Program-made: the position numbers and the translations under genes
Shown: piece by piece, positions 1 through 11,773 of the stretch
Layout of the letters: each line of letters begins with the position of its first letter
Position numbering within the stretch: the first letter of the stretch is position 1
The notes under the pieces: model-generated
What the model was told of the DNA's origin: nothing
Databases searched by the model: none
The model's input: only the letters and a program-made list of their open reading frames with translations
Source of the DNA: Zizania palustris
Taxonomy: Eukaryota; Streptophyta; Magnoliopsida; Poales; Poaceae
Length of the DNA: 64,000 bases
Assembly: GCA_019279435.1 (NCBI GenBank)
Contig: JAAALK010000082.1
Location: 18,443,116 to 18,507,115, forward strand
Direction of reading: 5' to 3'

Positions 1-104
1 GCTGCCATGGTGCTCCCGCTACTACCCATTGGGCTTCTATTTGAGCTGTCCATGGTGGTGGTGGTGGAAGCTTAGATAGTGATAGGATACTATTCAAGCT
101 CTTA

Positions 105-390
105 GGTCCTGTTTGGAAACAAAGTTTTTTGTAGTTTTGGAAGTAATACCGCAGTATTGAGCAATACTACAGTATTATATACAAAAGGTGTTTGGCAACT
201 CCATCTAAAATCTATGTAAAGTAAACTGTAGTATTATAAATGTTGTACTCAATCTACACTATTGAAAACTTTGGTATGAATCACTTTTTCCAAAACTGTG
301 GTATTATAAATTGTGGTATTATCACAAACATAGTATAATATAGTTTTTGAAATACTGTAGTTTCTAAAAACTGTGTTCCCAAATAGGGCC
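105..390. mobile_element. Tourist-like MITE (286 bp)
   Basis: The ends are imperfect inverted repeats of about 30 bp: GGTCCTGTTTGGAAACA on the left matches GGCCCTATTTGGGAACA read from the right. A TTA trinucleotide sits on both sides (102-104 and 391-393), the target duplication expected of PIF/Harbinger-derived Tourist MITEs. The interior is AT-rich with no coding potential, so the element is non-autonomous. Orientation is arbitrary. Confidence 0.8.
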
Positions 391-629
391 TTAATATCAG
401 TATAGGTTAGCTATTCAAAAGTCATGAAACAGTCTTGTGTCGCTCTTTGTTTTAGACATTTTCTCTGAGATAACGAGTTAGAAGTTAATGTATGTGATAC
501 TAATTTGGTAATGAATCCTCTATGATGAATTGTCTGCGATGTGCTTTGGATGTTGCATATGTTGGCTTCCAAATTCTGTCTGTGATTCAGGATGCGGCCT
601 AAAAATTTATTAATTTTTTTAAATGACCA
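391..629. other. AT-rich spacer, nothing recognised
   Basis: Short low-complexity flank between the MITE and the CACTA-like remnant. Short open frames on either strand have no recognisable protein features. Confidence 0.5.
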
Positions 630-1094
630 TATTATTAGTGACGGATGCCAAGTACTCCCCGTCACTTATATGACCTATACAGGATATAACCTAAAAATAA
701 TTATTTTTAAGAATATGATCATAACATTAGTGACGGGTGACATTGATGACCCGTCTCTAAAGAACACAATAGTGACGGGTGTAAAGTACTCCCCGTCACT
801 AAAAGGGGGCATGCTGGACACAGAGGGGAACTAGAGAGACCCTTTAGTGATGTATATTTACCCGTCATTAATGATAGAGCTTTACTGACATGATAAGGGT
901 GGCGGGGGACATGTCTGTCACTACTGTACGTTATGATCCGTCACTAATGTATGTTTCTGTGGTAGTGGGGGTTGACACTCACATCCAATATCCGTAATGA
1001 ATAAGGTAAAACCGTTATTAATGTACCTTATTCTATGACCAAAATTTGAATCGTTATTTTAAAATTGTCATAAATCAAAGGATTTCTAGTAGTG
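630..1094. mobile_element. CACTA-like transposon remnant
   Basis: Several direct and inverted copies of a short unit (TAGTGACGGGT and CCCGTCACTA) lie between about 633 and 960, which resembles the subterminal repeats of CACTA elements. The right edge reads TTTCTAGTAGTG, the reverse complement of the typical grass CACTA terminus CACTACTAGAAA, ending at 1094. No matching left terminus was found, so the left boundary is approximate and the copy is probably truncated. No transposase is visible. Confidence 0.5.
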
Positions 1095-1109
1095 AATGCT
1101 ATTATTAAT

Positions 1110-1634
1110 TAATTAATTATTTGTAGCTCAATAGTGGAATTCATATGGAGGATAATGCAGAGAATTACAAAATCTTGGCAAGCTTATTGTTTCATAATGT
1201 AATTCATCAAGTGGCTACGAGTGAAATTGGATTACTTTTGCTTTAGTTCATACTAAATTGAGAAACCAATTAGGTTATGATAATCTCCACAAGCTGGTCT
1301 ATGTGCATTATAATCTAAAATTACACATCCAACAATTTGAAGCTGATTTTTGAAGCATTCAAGAAAAAGAGGTGGATCATTGTATCTTGACAATGAATCT
1401 TGCTTTTTTTTTTACTAAGACAATCCTATAATGGAGTTGCTAAGTAACTCTAGGAGTGAGTCTAGACCAATTCTTGATGAATATGATAATGAGAATGATG
1501 ATTGGAACACTCCTAGTGGTTTTCTTATTGATGAGCTACGGATGAAAGCAACACATGTGACCGCATTTAAGAGGAAACTTTGTTTTGACACAAAGGGTGC
1601 TAACAAGAAACGGAAGGCACACTCAGGAAGATGA
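1110..1634 (+). pseudogene. hAT-transposase-like fragment, degenerate
   Basis: At about 1249-1350 one frame reads HTKLRNQLGY followed by LHKLVYVHYNLKL. This resembles the conserved stretch near the C-terminus of hAT (BED-finger) transposase-like proteins in plants. It ends at a stop. A second open piece at 1431-1634, in another frame, is acidic and then basic (GFLIDELRMK, then KKRKAH), like the tail of such proteins. No terminal inverted repeats or upstream catalytic region remain. The family call rests on motif memory and needs a protein search. Confidence 0.4.
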
Positions 1635-1699
1635 TCTATTACCACAGGATGACTATCAGTCAAATATTCCACGTAATTTCATATATTATGATAAATAGT

Positions 1700-2197
1700 G
1701 GAAAGCAGCTCGTCCTCCCTCGGTCCTGCCGAACATATTTATGTTAACACGTACTAACGAAGGATACCGGCAACAAGAAGGTGCCCGACTAGCTCTCTGG
1801 ATATACGCGCAACACGCCGCACATTCATGATGGAAGATCAGAGCCATCCTCAGCATCATGAGATAGTAAAGATGGTGGCAACTGGCAAATGGGCTACATT
1901 CCAAGATCAAGGTTGTTTTCTGTACCACGATTTGAGGATCTAGTGAAGGAGCATCTGCTCAGCTACCACAGTGAGAGGTTGGCCATTGCCTTTCGTTTGC
2001 GGAACACAAGCTCAGGAACAGGGCTTCTCATCATCAAGAACCTCAGGTTTTGTGGTGATCGAGTACCTGGTGACTGCCATGATGCCATCAGAGGTATGAT
2101 TCAAGGATTGCACACCGACCGGGAGATTGTAGTGCGAGATGGAAAACGCTTCCACTGTTTCAAAGATGTAGCCTGCTCCTGCGGGGATTACTGGTAA
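1700..2197 (+). pseudogene. PPR protein C-terminal fragment with DYW domain
   Basis: The open frame at 1889-2197 encodes a DYW deaminase-like domain: MGYIPRS, then the HSE motif in YHSERLAIAF, then IIKNLRFCGD, REIVVRDGKRFH and a terminal CSCGDYW followed by a stop. DYW domains belong to organellar RNA-editing PPR proteins, where HxE and CxxC ligate zinc. Just upstream, HPQHHEIVKM (about 1840-1870) looks like the preceding E/E+ segment but lies in another frame, so a frameshift separates them. No PPR repeats are visible further upstream. A five-residue insertion (RVPGD) splits the usual CGDCH motif, turning CX2C into CX7C. Together with the truncation and frameshift this indicates a non-functional fragment, although an exon of a gapped gene cannot be excluded. 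Confidence 0.7.
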
Positions 2198-2405
2198 AGG
2201 TACCAATTTATCTGAATTCTAACTAGCGAGACCACCTGTTCACTTGGCAGTTTGTGGCAGAATGAAGACACTTTGTTCAGAAAGTAAAGCAATACCTTTT
2301 CTCTCTCTTTGTTTCAGATAAAGTAAGTTGTACTATGGGACTGAATAATAATTCTTCATTTCGCGATGAGATTCAGCTCTTCTCTAGTGTAATCGAGCAA
2401 GATTG

Positions 2406-2720
2406 TGTAAGGAATTTAGGTATTTTCATGTTAAATTTAATACAAAAATAGCATGTGATTATTATGACGACAGATATGTGCACGTGTAAACTACTCAAAG
2501 CAGTAGCTTGAAACATACTTATCATCAAACATAAGACGATATAGTTAAAGAAATAGAACGCAAAGGTTGCTAGTATGTACCTAGCGGAGAGACTCATGCT
2601 CAAGGCACTGGTTTCTCCATTCACGTTAGTCGTCATAACGTGTTGCTTGATGTAGTCGATCGAGGCTTGATACAGGACGTTGTTCATAGTGCAGTCCCAC
2701 GAACGGCTTCGGAAGAAGAC
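2406..2720 (-). repeat. copia-1 3' LTR, distal part
   Basis: R/U5 portion of the left LTR, homologous to 34736-35041. The LTR is interrupted after 2720 by gypsy-1 and resumes at 15199. Its minus strand carries the C-terminal part of the LTR-encoded hydrophobic ORF (codons read from 2720 down to about 2406). Confidence 0.9.
2716..2720. repeat. Target-site duplication of gypsy-1
   Basis: AAGAC at 2716-2720 and AAGAT at 15194-15198 flank gypsy-1. They match at four of five bases. The uninterrupted copia-1 LTR at about 35040 reads AAGAT at the same site, so the left copy has mutated by one base. Confidence 0.85.
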
Positions 2721-5700
2721 TGTAACACCCCAAATTTTCAAAGAAATAAAAATATCAATTAATATATTTTTCTGGAATTATTAATTTTGGAAATACCTTT
2801 AATACCCTCCTTAACCATTTTGAACCACAACCTAGATGAAATGACCAAACCAGGGGCTGAAAAATTTTGTATATGATCCCAAGGCCAAAATATATTTTTG
2901 AGAATTTTTACAGATTTTTACCAACCTTGGAAGTAGCCCAAATATTTTAATCCATTTTCTGTAATTATTTTTAATCAGAAAACCTTATAAACAGTAACGA
3001 GCCTCTCTCCCCCCTTCTCTCTCTCTCCCGGCCAGCCCAGCCCGTTACCCTCGCCCACCTCGGACTGATAGCCCGACCCCACCTGTCAGCGAGCCCCCTC
3101 CCCTCGCGCGCGCGCCCGACACCCCGGCCCCACATGTCGGCGCCAAACGACCCCCCCCTCTCGCGCCCGAGCCCGACCCCACCCGTCAGCCTCCACCCTC
3201 GCACGCTCGCACCCGCTGACCGCCTTGGCCCACCTGTCGGACCCGTCGTCCACCTCCCGCCACCGCCCCCAAATCGCACCGGCCGACGACCCCACCTCGG
3301 ATCCGCCTCGCTGGACCCTCACGCATTCAATTGGCGTCGGTTTAATGCACCCCGATCCCCCCTGCCCATTTAATCGCGTTAAGAGACGCGTTTAAGCTCC
3401 CGGGAACGCAGCACCGTGCATGGCCGAGACCTCGTCGGCGAGTAAAATCCCTCTGCTCGGCTTTCCTTGCATGGGATCCCCCCCGAGCCCCTCCGACGCC
3501 TCTATTTAAGCCCTTGACCTCCACCGCGTCCAGCCCGCACGCCCGGTTGCGTTGAGAATGAATAGAGCGCTCGCATTTCGGTTTTTAGCGCAACACCGCC
3601 AGCCGTACTTTAGCCACCGCTCGCCGCCGCCTCAGACCGCCTCCGTCAACGCCGTCGCCATCGTCGTGACCGTCGCCGACCGCCCGACCTCGGCCACGCC
3701 TCCGTTGGCCAAGAAGACCGTAGGATCACCGTCGGCGTCGAGCACCCGAACCTCTCCATCGTCTACCCTCGTCGCCGACCGTGCCCCGTCGACCGCTCGC
3801 CTCGCCTAAGGTATCCCCGTGTTCCCCTAGGCCTCCTCTTTCTGTTTCTAGGCTTAGCTAGGGCCGCCGTCGCTCGCCGTGGCCTCTGGCCCGCTCGCCG
3901 TCGTCGGAGAAGATGACTGGCATGGGCTGAGTACCCGTGCCGTGTCGGATCTAACCACGGCCGTGCGATCGTGATCGGACGACGCCTATAACCCCACGTG
4001 CGTGATCTAATCCGCACCGTCGGATCTGTACGAAACGTTACATTTTAATCTTGCGCGTTCATTTATATTTAAAACCCTCGTTTAATCTGGAGCGTCCATC
4101 GTGTACCGGTTCAGTGTTTTAATCCTGGTCGTCCGCGATAACTTAACGCCCCCGCCTCGCTCTCGCGCTTTGGATCTGGATCCAACGGTCCAGATTGGAC
4201 CCGACCACGCGTACAGTGCGCGGGTTCACCGTGGGCCTGGCTCACCGTGGACCCGAGGCATTTTAAATTTGAAAATAAATTCCAGAAACTGTTTTAAACT
4301 TGTAAAATTCATATCTGGCGCATTTGAACTCTAAAAATTGTCATTTCAATTCCAGAAATTTTGTAATTTTATTCTCTACACATTAGTTCCATAAAAACAG
4401 TATGTTTACTTTGAAATTTTCATGTTTATTTAAATAGGTATTCAAATGCCATTAGGATAAAAATGTAAATTTAATTATTTAAATTTTAGTAAGGCTTATA
4501 TTTAATTATTTCCTGTTAATATGATGAAACCACTAAGTTTTCTCTAGACCTTTCATTTTAAATTAATTAGAAAGCTTAAAAAGAGATCATTTCACAATTT
4601 AAAATCCCTTTTAGAAAGGGCCATATTTCTTTATAGTTCCTTTTAAAATTGTTAATAAAATAGATTTCAGAAACTTAATAACTTGGTTTTTCTTAAATTA
4701 AACCAATTTAAACCTATGTGCTTGTTGTGTGGTCTTATATTGTTTAATTGAATGTTGTATTTATTTCATTATATTTATATTGGGAAGACTACAACGCCGC
4801 CGAAGAGCCGGAATATTTTCCCGAAGTTCCTCCCTCCCCTTTTGCTGAACAAGGCAAGTCACCAAACCAATCTTTTGAGCATATTGAACCCATGTTTTAT
4901 TAAGCTATCGCTAAAACACATAGGCTATATATGCATTAGTCAAATGAAACCCTTACAATATATTTATTTAGGATCCCCCGACCTTGATGTGCAACCCAAG
5001 CCATGCTATCTCGCCTAACCTCCTTGTCACCTTGTGATTACTACTATTATCTAGTGTCCAATGTATTGACACGATTGCTATAGGATAAAAATGAGTCGTA
5101 GCAACATGGTTCTACTATATGATCCCCGTTACTTCTTATCCTTGGAATTCTGTCGGTGATGAGTTATGGTTGTGAGTGTATGCATGGTGGGTTCCGGGTG
5201 CAAGCTAGGGCATTGGTCGGTAGCACCCGGGGCACTATAAGGACCGGTCTGCGGGATCCATTGCAATACACTTCCATACTAACCACAAGTCTAATGGGTA
5301 AGTCCTAACTAAGGTATGGAGTGTTCCAAACCGAGGCCACCATTTGGAGATGGGTCAAGCAGCATCTGCGGGTGGCTTGTACCAATGTGGCGCAAAAGGG
5401 GGTGCGACGTTAGCCGGGATGCGGCCCGGCGCGCCGGCAAAACCTAGAGCGGGTGGTTATCGCTTGGAGTATTTCCTGCTGAGGTTTTGGCACGAGTTCC
5501 CGTGGAATGGGTCATCTCGTTTGGGATGAGTGCGTGCCTTGTGGGTACAGTAGTAAATCTCTGATCAGAGTCTTAAATCTTTTCAAAAAGCCGAGCCCAC
5601 GGTCAAGGGCGGGTTGCGTGACATCCCATAGTTAGATTACTTTGAATATGTATGTGCATGATGGTTTGACATGTAAGGACTGTTGTGCGAGGAGGTAAAA

Positions 5701-6141
5701 CATACTCCTCGAGTTAGAAGATGTTATTGTTGTTCATGTTTACATTTCCACATGATTAAATTTGACTACACTAATTGCAACAACTAAAAATGTACTTTTC
5801 CACACTGCTAGCCATTACTCCTTCCTTCGTTATTACCTTGCATTATTACTTGCATTTGCGGTGGCTTTTTGAGTACTTTTGTACTCATACCCGTTGAACA
5901 CCACAGAGGATGTCTACTATGAAGACGGTATGGAGTAGCGACCCAATCAAGCAAAGATCCTGAAGAAGATCATGCCTTTTATTATCTTTATTACTGTTTT
6001 TATTAATTCTGATGTAATAATTATGGTCTGCGTACCATGAATATTGTCGTATGTACGATTGTCGCATGATGAACCTCTTGTATTATTGTTTTTCTATGGA
6101 AATTCAATAATGTTCCGATTTCGGTAAATCGGGGCGCCACA
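2721..6141 (+). repeat. gypsy-1 5' LTR (3421 bp)
   Basis: Starts TGTAACACCCC and ends GGGGCGCCACA. It is nearly identical to the 3' copy in side-by-side reading, with scattered substitutions. The first kilobase is very GC-rich and yields many spurious open frames. A diverged solo copy of the same LTR lies at 17076-20171 in the opposite orientation. Confidence 0.95.
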
Positions 6142-6160
6142 AGATTGTATCAGAGCTGAC
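6142..6160 (+). promoter_or_regulatory. gypsy-1 primer-binding site
   Basis: TTGTATCAGAGC at 6145-6156 lies 3 bp after the LTR end. It matches the plant initiator-Met tRNA site TGGTATCAGAGC at all but one position, so minus-strand synthesis is probably primed by initiator tRNA-Met. Confidence 0.75.
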
Positions 6161-6280
6161 TTGACTGTAGGAAGCCAAACAGACCCGCTTAGCCAATAGC
6201 CACAGAAAATTATTTCTCGAAAATATACTTTATAAACTTTGTTCCTCTCCTCACTTTTCTTCAACTTGTTGTTTTTGTAG

Positions 6281-7063
6281 ATGCCTGTCTACCAAGTCCA
6301 CAGCTACTACCGCCACTTTAAGGGCTTCGTCAGGGAGCTCCGCATGATGCTCACCTTCCTCGGGTTCCTCTTCGAACCCGAATTCCAAGGAGTATACATG
6401 GAAGAATTCGCCGGGCCTTGCGACGTCTCCCTCACCGTCCACGGCTCCGGAGAGCATCTGCCGCCCTACACCACCGCACTTGGAGGCCCGACTTACAATG
6501 TCGCGTGCCAACGAGTCGCCCTCCAGGCCCTTATAGAGTTGAGGATGATCTATGATGATCGTATTCAGAACTCGTCATTCCGGCTTGTGCCGAAGCGCAC
6601 TCCCGGTGCCCACCGTAGTATCTACCTCGGAGTTCACTCCATGCGTGATCCGGTCATGGCCCGACAGTTGCGTCTTCTTCAGGCTATGGACGACCTCCAT
6701 ACTGAAGCGGTGCTCGACGCCGACGAGCACCATGAGGCGGTTGAGTTTCTTCGTGAGGAGACGAAGAGCTTGATCCAACAGAACGACGAGCTGCGGTGCA
6801 AGATAATGCAGCTGCAGAAGAACATCGCTGAGATGGTTCCCCTCCTCCCAAGGAAGAGGAAGCCCATCCGTGAGCCCGCTCCTCGTCCCAAGAGGATCCC
6901 GCCACACCCCTCCACCGCCGGACCATCCACCGCCAGCACCCCTGCACCACGCCCCGGCCTTGTCTCCGACCCGATCATCGAGAACTTTCTCGAGCCCACC
7001 ATCCCTCGGGAGCCGCGTACTCGTGGTTCCGAGAGCACGGAGACCGCCTCCGGTGGCGAGTAG
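6281..7063 (+). CDS. gypsy-1 extra ORF upstream of gag (ORF0-like), 260 aa
   Basis: Intact 260-codon frame between the primer site and gag, separated from gag by about 200 bp. The N-terminal half (residues 1-130) looks globular, with a segment TYNVACQRVALQALIELR and then RMIYDDRIQNS. Residues about 140-185 are charged and heptad-like, probably a coiled coil. The tail (190-260) is rich in Pro, Arg and Ser. No retroviral enzyme motif is present. Some grass gypsy elements (RIRE3 and RIRE8, from memory) carry a similarly placed 'orf0' of unknown function, and this is probably a relative. Unlike gag-pol it has no stop or frameshift, which may mean selection or simply a shorter target. The ATG at 6281 is the first in frame. 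Confidence 0.75.
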   Translation: MPVYQVHSYYRHFKGFVRELRMMLTFLGFLFEPEFQGVYMEEFAGPCDVSLTVHGSGEHLPPYTTALGGPTYNVACQRVALQALIELRMIYDDRIQNSSFRLVPKRTPGAHRSIYLGVHSMRDPVMARQLRLLQAMDDLHTEAVLDADEHHEAVEFLREETKSLIQQNDELRCKIMQLQKNIAEMVPLLPRKRKPIREPAPRPKRIPPHPSTAGPSTASTPAPRPGLVSDPIIENFLEPTIPREPRTRGSESTETASGGE

Positions 7064-7264
7064 GCGCTACATACCGCTTTTCTAATGAAATAATTTTTGT
7101 ATGTGGTGCTATCTACGACGAGTTGTGTTGTAGATTGAATAAGAGCTTGATTGTAATAAACAATTTTACCACTTGATTGACATATATGCATGAGCCTTAT
7201 GAGCTATTTTAATTATATTGTTAACTCATCATCTTTTTGCCTTAAAACATCGTATGTTCAGAAG

Positions 7265-10200
7265 ATGGCCGACCACCAGAACACCGGCTCCAACAACGGA
7301 GAAGGAGGAAGTCGTGACGCGCCTGAGGGTGTTGTACCCAACTGGGGTGCAACGGGCCCACGACATTCTGGGTCGCCATCCGCCAACCATCCCACCTTGG
7401 CAGAGATGATGGCGAAACAGAACCAATTGATCACCGCCCTCCTCACTCAAATGCAGCACCAACAAGCTCAGTTGGACCGTCTGCAAAATGGAGAACCTGC
7501 CCCTCGCGCACCAGCACCCGCGACCGCTCCCCAACTCTCGGAGTTTCTGCGCGTGCTCCCGCCCATCTTCTCTAGCACCACCAACCCCATGGAGGCCGGA
7601 GATTGGCTCCGCACCATTGGGAAAAAACTAGATCTCCTCCCCTCCACCGACCGGGAGCGAGTGGCCTTCGCCACTCACCAGCTCCAGGGTCCCGCCGCCG
7701 AATGGTGGGAGAACTACCGTGAGTCCCAGCCTGAGGACCACGTGGTGACATGGGCGGAATTCACCATCGCCTTTCATGCCGCCCACGTCCCCGCCGGAGT
7801 CATCGCGGTCAAGCAGCAGGAGTTCCGCGACCTGCAACAAGGCAACCGGACCGTCATGGAGTATCTCCATGAATTCAATCGTCTGGCTCGCTACGCGCCG
7901 GAAGAAGTGCGGACCGACGCCCTCCGCCAGGCCAAGTTCCTCCGGGGACTCAAGGATGAGTTGTCCATCCAGCTCGTCGCCACCGACTACGCCGACTTCC
8001 AACGGCTAGTCAATAAAGCGCTCATCCAAGAGACTGAGCAGAACAAATTGGACCTCAAGAAGAGGAAGATGATCGCCTTCAAGCATCAACAGGCAAATTC
8101 TCAGAGGCCTCGCTTCGTCCCTCCGCCACCAGTGCCCGACTACCATCCTCGGCCCACCTACAGGCCGTCCCACGCCGCCGGTGGATCCAACGCTGGGCAT
8201 CCCCGCCCCGCTCCGCCAGCTCCGGCCGCTCAGCCGACGCCCGCCGCCAAGGCCCCGATCTTGAAGGATCGCCAAGGAAGGCCGGTCGTCTGCTTCAACT
8301 GGTGGAAGGAAGGACACTATTCGCACCAGTGTCCCCACCCTAAGCAGCCCCAAGGCACGGCACCCAACCAGGCGGTTTGTGCCCGCGTCAACCACATCAC
8401 CGCGGAGGAAGCTCAGGAGGCTCCCGAAGTCGTGCTCGGTACGTTTACTGCAAATTCCGTACCAACTATAATATTATTTGACTCTGGAGCAACCCATTCT
8501 TTCATCTCAGAAGATTTTGTGAAAACCCACGACTTGGAAGTACTCCCTCTATCAGTCCCCATGATGATTGCCACTCCAGGCAATAAAACCTTAGCCCACT
8601 TATATAGTCCTAAGGTTAAGATAGAGATCCAAGGAGTATTATTCTGGGCCGAGCCAGTCCTCATAAAATGCACCGGACTTGACCTCATCCTAGGGATGGA
8701 TTGGTTGATGAAGCACAAGGGAGTGATCGACTGTGCCAACAAGTCCGTCATAGTGACCAACCCTGGAGGCGAAGCCGTCACTTTTCGGATGACCAGCCGC
8801 AAACCACTTGAAACGTCCCTCCATTCGCTAGCCCTTGAAGAAGTGCCCATAGTCAAGGAGTTCATAGACGTCTTCCCCGAGGACCTACCAGGAATGCCTC
8901 CCAAACGGGACATCGAATTCAGAATCAAACTTGTCCCCGGGACCACTCCAATCTCCAAGCGCCCATACCGGATGGCCGCCAATGAGTTAGCCGAGGTCAA
9001 GAGAAACATCGAAGACCTAGAGCAGAAAGGGTACATCCGACCGAGTACCTCACCCTAGGGTGCACCGGTCATCTTTGCCATGAAGAAGGACAAGACCAAA
9101 CGGATGTGCGTGGACTATAGAGCCTTGAACGACGTAACCATCAAGAACAAGTATCCATTTCCTCAGATCGACGACCTGTTCGACCAACTGAAGGGATCCT
9201 CGGTGTTTTCCAAGATTGACCGCAGGTCAGGTTATCACCAATTGAGGATTAGAGAAGAGGACATACCCAAGACTGCCTTCACCTCCCGCTATGGACTCTA
9301 CGAGTATACTGTGATGTCGTTCGGACTCACGAATGCCCCAGCCTTTTTCATGAACATGATGAACAATGTTTTCATGGAGTTCTTGGATAAGTTCATCGTG
9401 GTATTCATCGACGATATTCTCGTCTACTCCAAGACCAAGGAAGATCACGAAACTCACCTCCGTCTAACCCTCGGAAAGCTAAGGGAGCAGCAATTGTACG
9501 CCAAATACAGCAAGTGCGAATTTTGGTCGTCTGAGGTAAAGTTCCTCGGCCATGTCATATCTGCCGGAGGAATAGCAGTGGACCAGACCACCGTGGAAGT
9601 AGTGACCAACTGGCTACAGCCCACTACCGTGACCGAGATCCTGAGTTTTCTTGGATTGGCCGGATACTACCGCCGGTTCATTGAGAAATTTTCAAAGATC
9701 ACCAAACCTATGACCAGACTTCTACAAAAAGAAGTGAAGTTTGAATGGACCCCAGATTGCGAAGAAAGCTTCCAAACCCTCAAGAAGAAGCTCGTGTCAG
9801 CCCCAATCCTGACCCTGCCGGACATCCAGAAAGACTTCCACGTCTACTGCGATGCTTCTCGCCAAGGTTTGGGATGTGTCTTAATGCAAGATGGGAAGGT
9901 GATATCGTATGCCTCCTGACAGCTGAGACCACATGAGCTGAACTAAACCCACGACCTGGAGTTAGCAGCCGTGGTTCATGCCTTGAAGATATGGAGACAT
10001 TACCTTGTGGGGAATCGGTGTGAGGAATTCACCGATCACAAGAGTCTCAAGTACATATTCACCCAACCGGACCTGAACCTCAAGCAAAGGAGATGGTTGG
10101 AACTGATCAAGGATTATGACTTGGGCATCCATTATCATCCAGGCAAGGCAAATATGGTGGCATACGCCCTTAGTCAAAAAGGGTACTGCAATGCCATCAT

Positions 10201-11729
10201 GATTTAGGACCAAGATCCTTTGCTATACAAAGGAGATGGAAAGGCTGAATTTAGGGATCACCACCCGAGCGTACCTCGCTGCCTTGGAGTCAAGGCCTAT
10301 CTTGATAGACCAGATCCGAGAAAAGCAGGAGAAAGACCCAGACATCTTGGAGATCCAGCAGAACATGAGGAAGGGTAAAGCCCCCGGATTTTCCGAGGAC
10401 GACCACGGTACCATCTGGTTCGGAAACCGGATATGTGTGCCCGACAAGCCTGAGTTGAAGACTCTCATTCTCCAAGAAGCCCATGATACTCTATACTCCA
10501 TACATCCCGGGAGTACCAAGATGTATCAAGACCTGAAGGAAAAATATTGGTGGGTAAGCATGAAGAGGGAAATATCTGAGTATGTGGCCAAGTGCGACAC
10601 ATGCCGGCGAGTCAAGGCAGAACATCAAAGACCTGCTGGACTTCTTCAACCCCTCAAGGTCCCCGAATGGAAGTGGGGAGAGATTGGAATGGACTTCATC
10701 ACGGGACTGCCTAGGACCCAAGCTGGTCATGATTCTATCTGGGTGATCGTCGACTGACTCACCAAAGTAGCTCACTTTATCCCGGTCAAGACAACTTACA
10801 CCGTCGCCAAGTTGGCTGAGTTGTATATGACCCGGATCGTATGCCTTCACGGAGTTCCTAAGAAGATCGTGTCTAACCGTGGGAGTCAGTTTACCTCCAA
10901 GTTTTGGAAGAACCTTCAAGAGGAACTCGGCACCTGGCTGAACTTTAGCACCGCCTATCATCCACAGACCGACGGTCAAACTGAAAGAGTCAACCAGATA
11001 TTGGAGGATATGCTTAGAGCTTGCGCTCTAGACTTTGGCGTAATGTGGGACAAGAACTTTCCCTATGTGGAGTTCTCCTACAACAACAGCTATCAGGCCA
11101 GCCTGCAAGTGTCCCCGTTCGAAGAGCTTTACGGGCGTAATTGCAGAACGCCGCTGCTCTGGGATCAGACCGGAGAGTCGCAACTGTTTGGGACAGATAT
11201 ACTTCGAGAAGCTGAAGAGAAGGTCAAAATCATAAGGGACCGATTAAAGATAGCCCAGTCCCGACAGAAGAGCTACACCGATAACCGTCGAAAAGACCTA
11301 ACCTTTGAGGAGGGTGACTATGTCTATCTTCGAGTCACTCCCCTCCGTGGCACTCAAAGGTTCAACATGAAAGGCAAGCTAGCACCCCGTTACGTCGGAC
11401 CTTTCCAAATCCTCCGACGGCAAGGAGAAGTGGCATATCAACTAGAACTGCCTCCATCCTTGGTAGGAGTTCATGATGTGTTCCAAGTCTCTCAGCTGAA
11501 GAAGTGTCTTCGTGTGCCCACCAAGCAAGCCGACCTTCAACAGCTCAACGTCCAAGAAGACTTGACCTACATCGAGAAACCCGTCAAGATCTTGGAAACC
11601 AAGGAAAGGGTAACCAGGAGCCGTGTAGTCCGCTTCTGCAAGGTTCAGTGGGACAACCACCCCACCGAAGAAGCCACATGGGAAAAGGAAGACGAACTAA
11701 AAGCCCAATATCCTGAATTATTCGAGTAG
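7265..11729 (+). pseudogene. gypsy-1 gag-pol polyprotein with chromodomain, inactivated
   Basis: Start taken at 7265 (MADHQNTG); a longer in-frame ATG at 7190 exists. Order: gag domain (about 7550-8050), zinc knuckle (about 8290-8335), protease DSGA (about 8480), RT (about 8880-9480, with FIDDILVYS), RNase H (about 9780-10190), integrase with HHCC finger (about 10480-10620) and catalytic core (10690-11050), and C-terminal chromodomain (about 11610-11729, ending PELFE). Lesions: stops at 9056 (TAG in place of the usual Trp of SPWGAP), 9917 (TGA), 9944 (TAA), 10205 (TAG) and 10755 (TGA), plus a one-base frameshift between 10208 and 10236. The second Cys of the knuckle is Trp (8300-8302), and the integrase Asp of the usual SDRGSQF is Asn (10875-10877). 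Confidence 0.93.
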
Positions 11730-11758
11730 CGATCCAATCTCGAGGACGAGATTCTTTG

Positions 11759-11773
11759 TAAGGGGGATAGGTT
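11759..11773 (+). promoter_or_regulatory. gypsy-1 polypurine tract
   Basis: AAGGGGGATAGG lies immediately before the 3' LTR start at 11774, where plus-strand DNA synthesis is primed in LTR retrotransposons. Confidence 0.8.

Noticed and set aside
2373..2741. Host membrane-protein gene on the minus strand
   Set aside because: It lies in the copia-1 LTR and recurs at 34736-35041 in the other LTR, so it is retrotransposon sequence.
2971..3809. Several GC-rich open frames on both strands
   Set aside because: They are inside the gypsy-1 LTR, recur at 12094-12855 with frame-breaking differences, and are low-complexity Arg/Pro/Gly.
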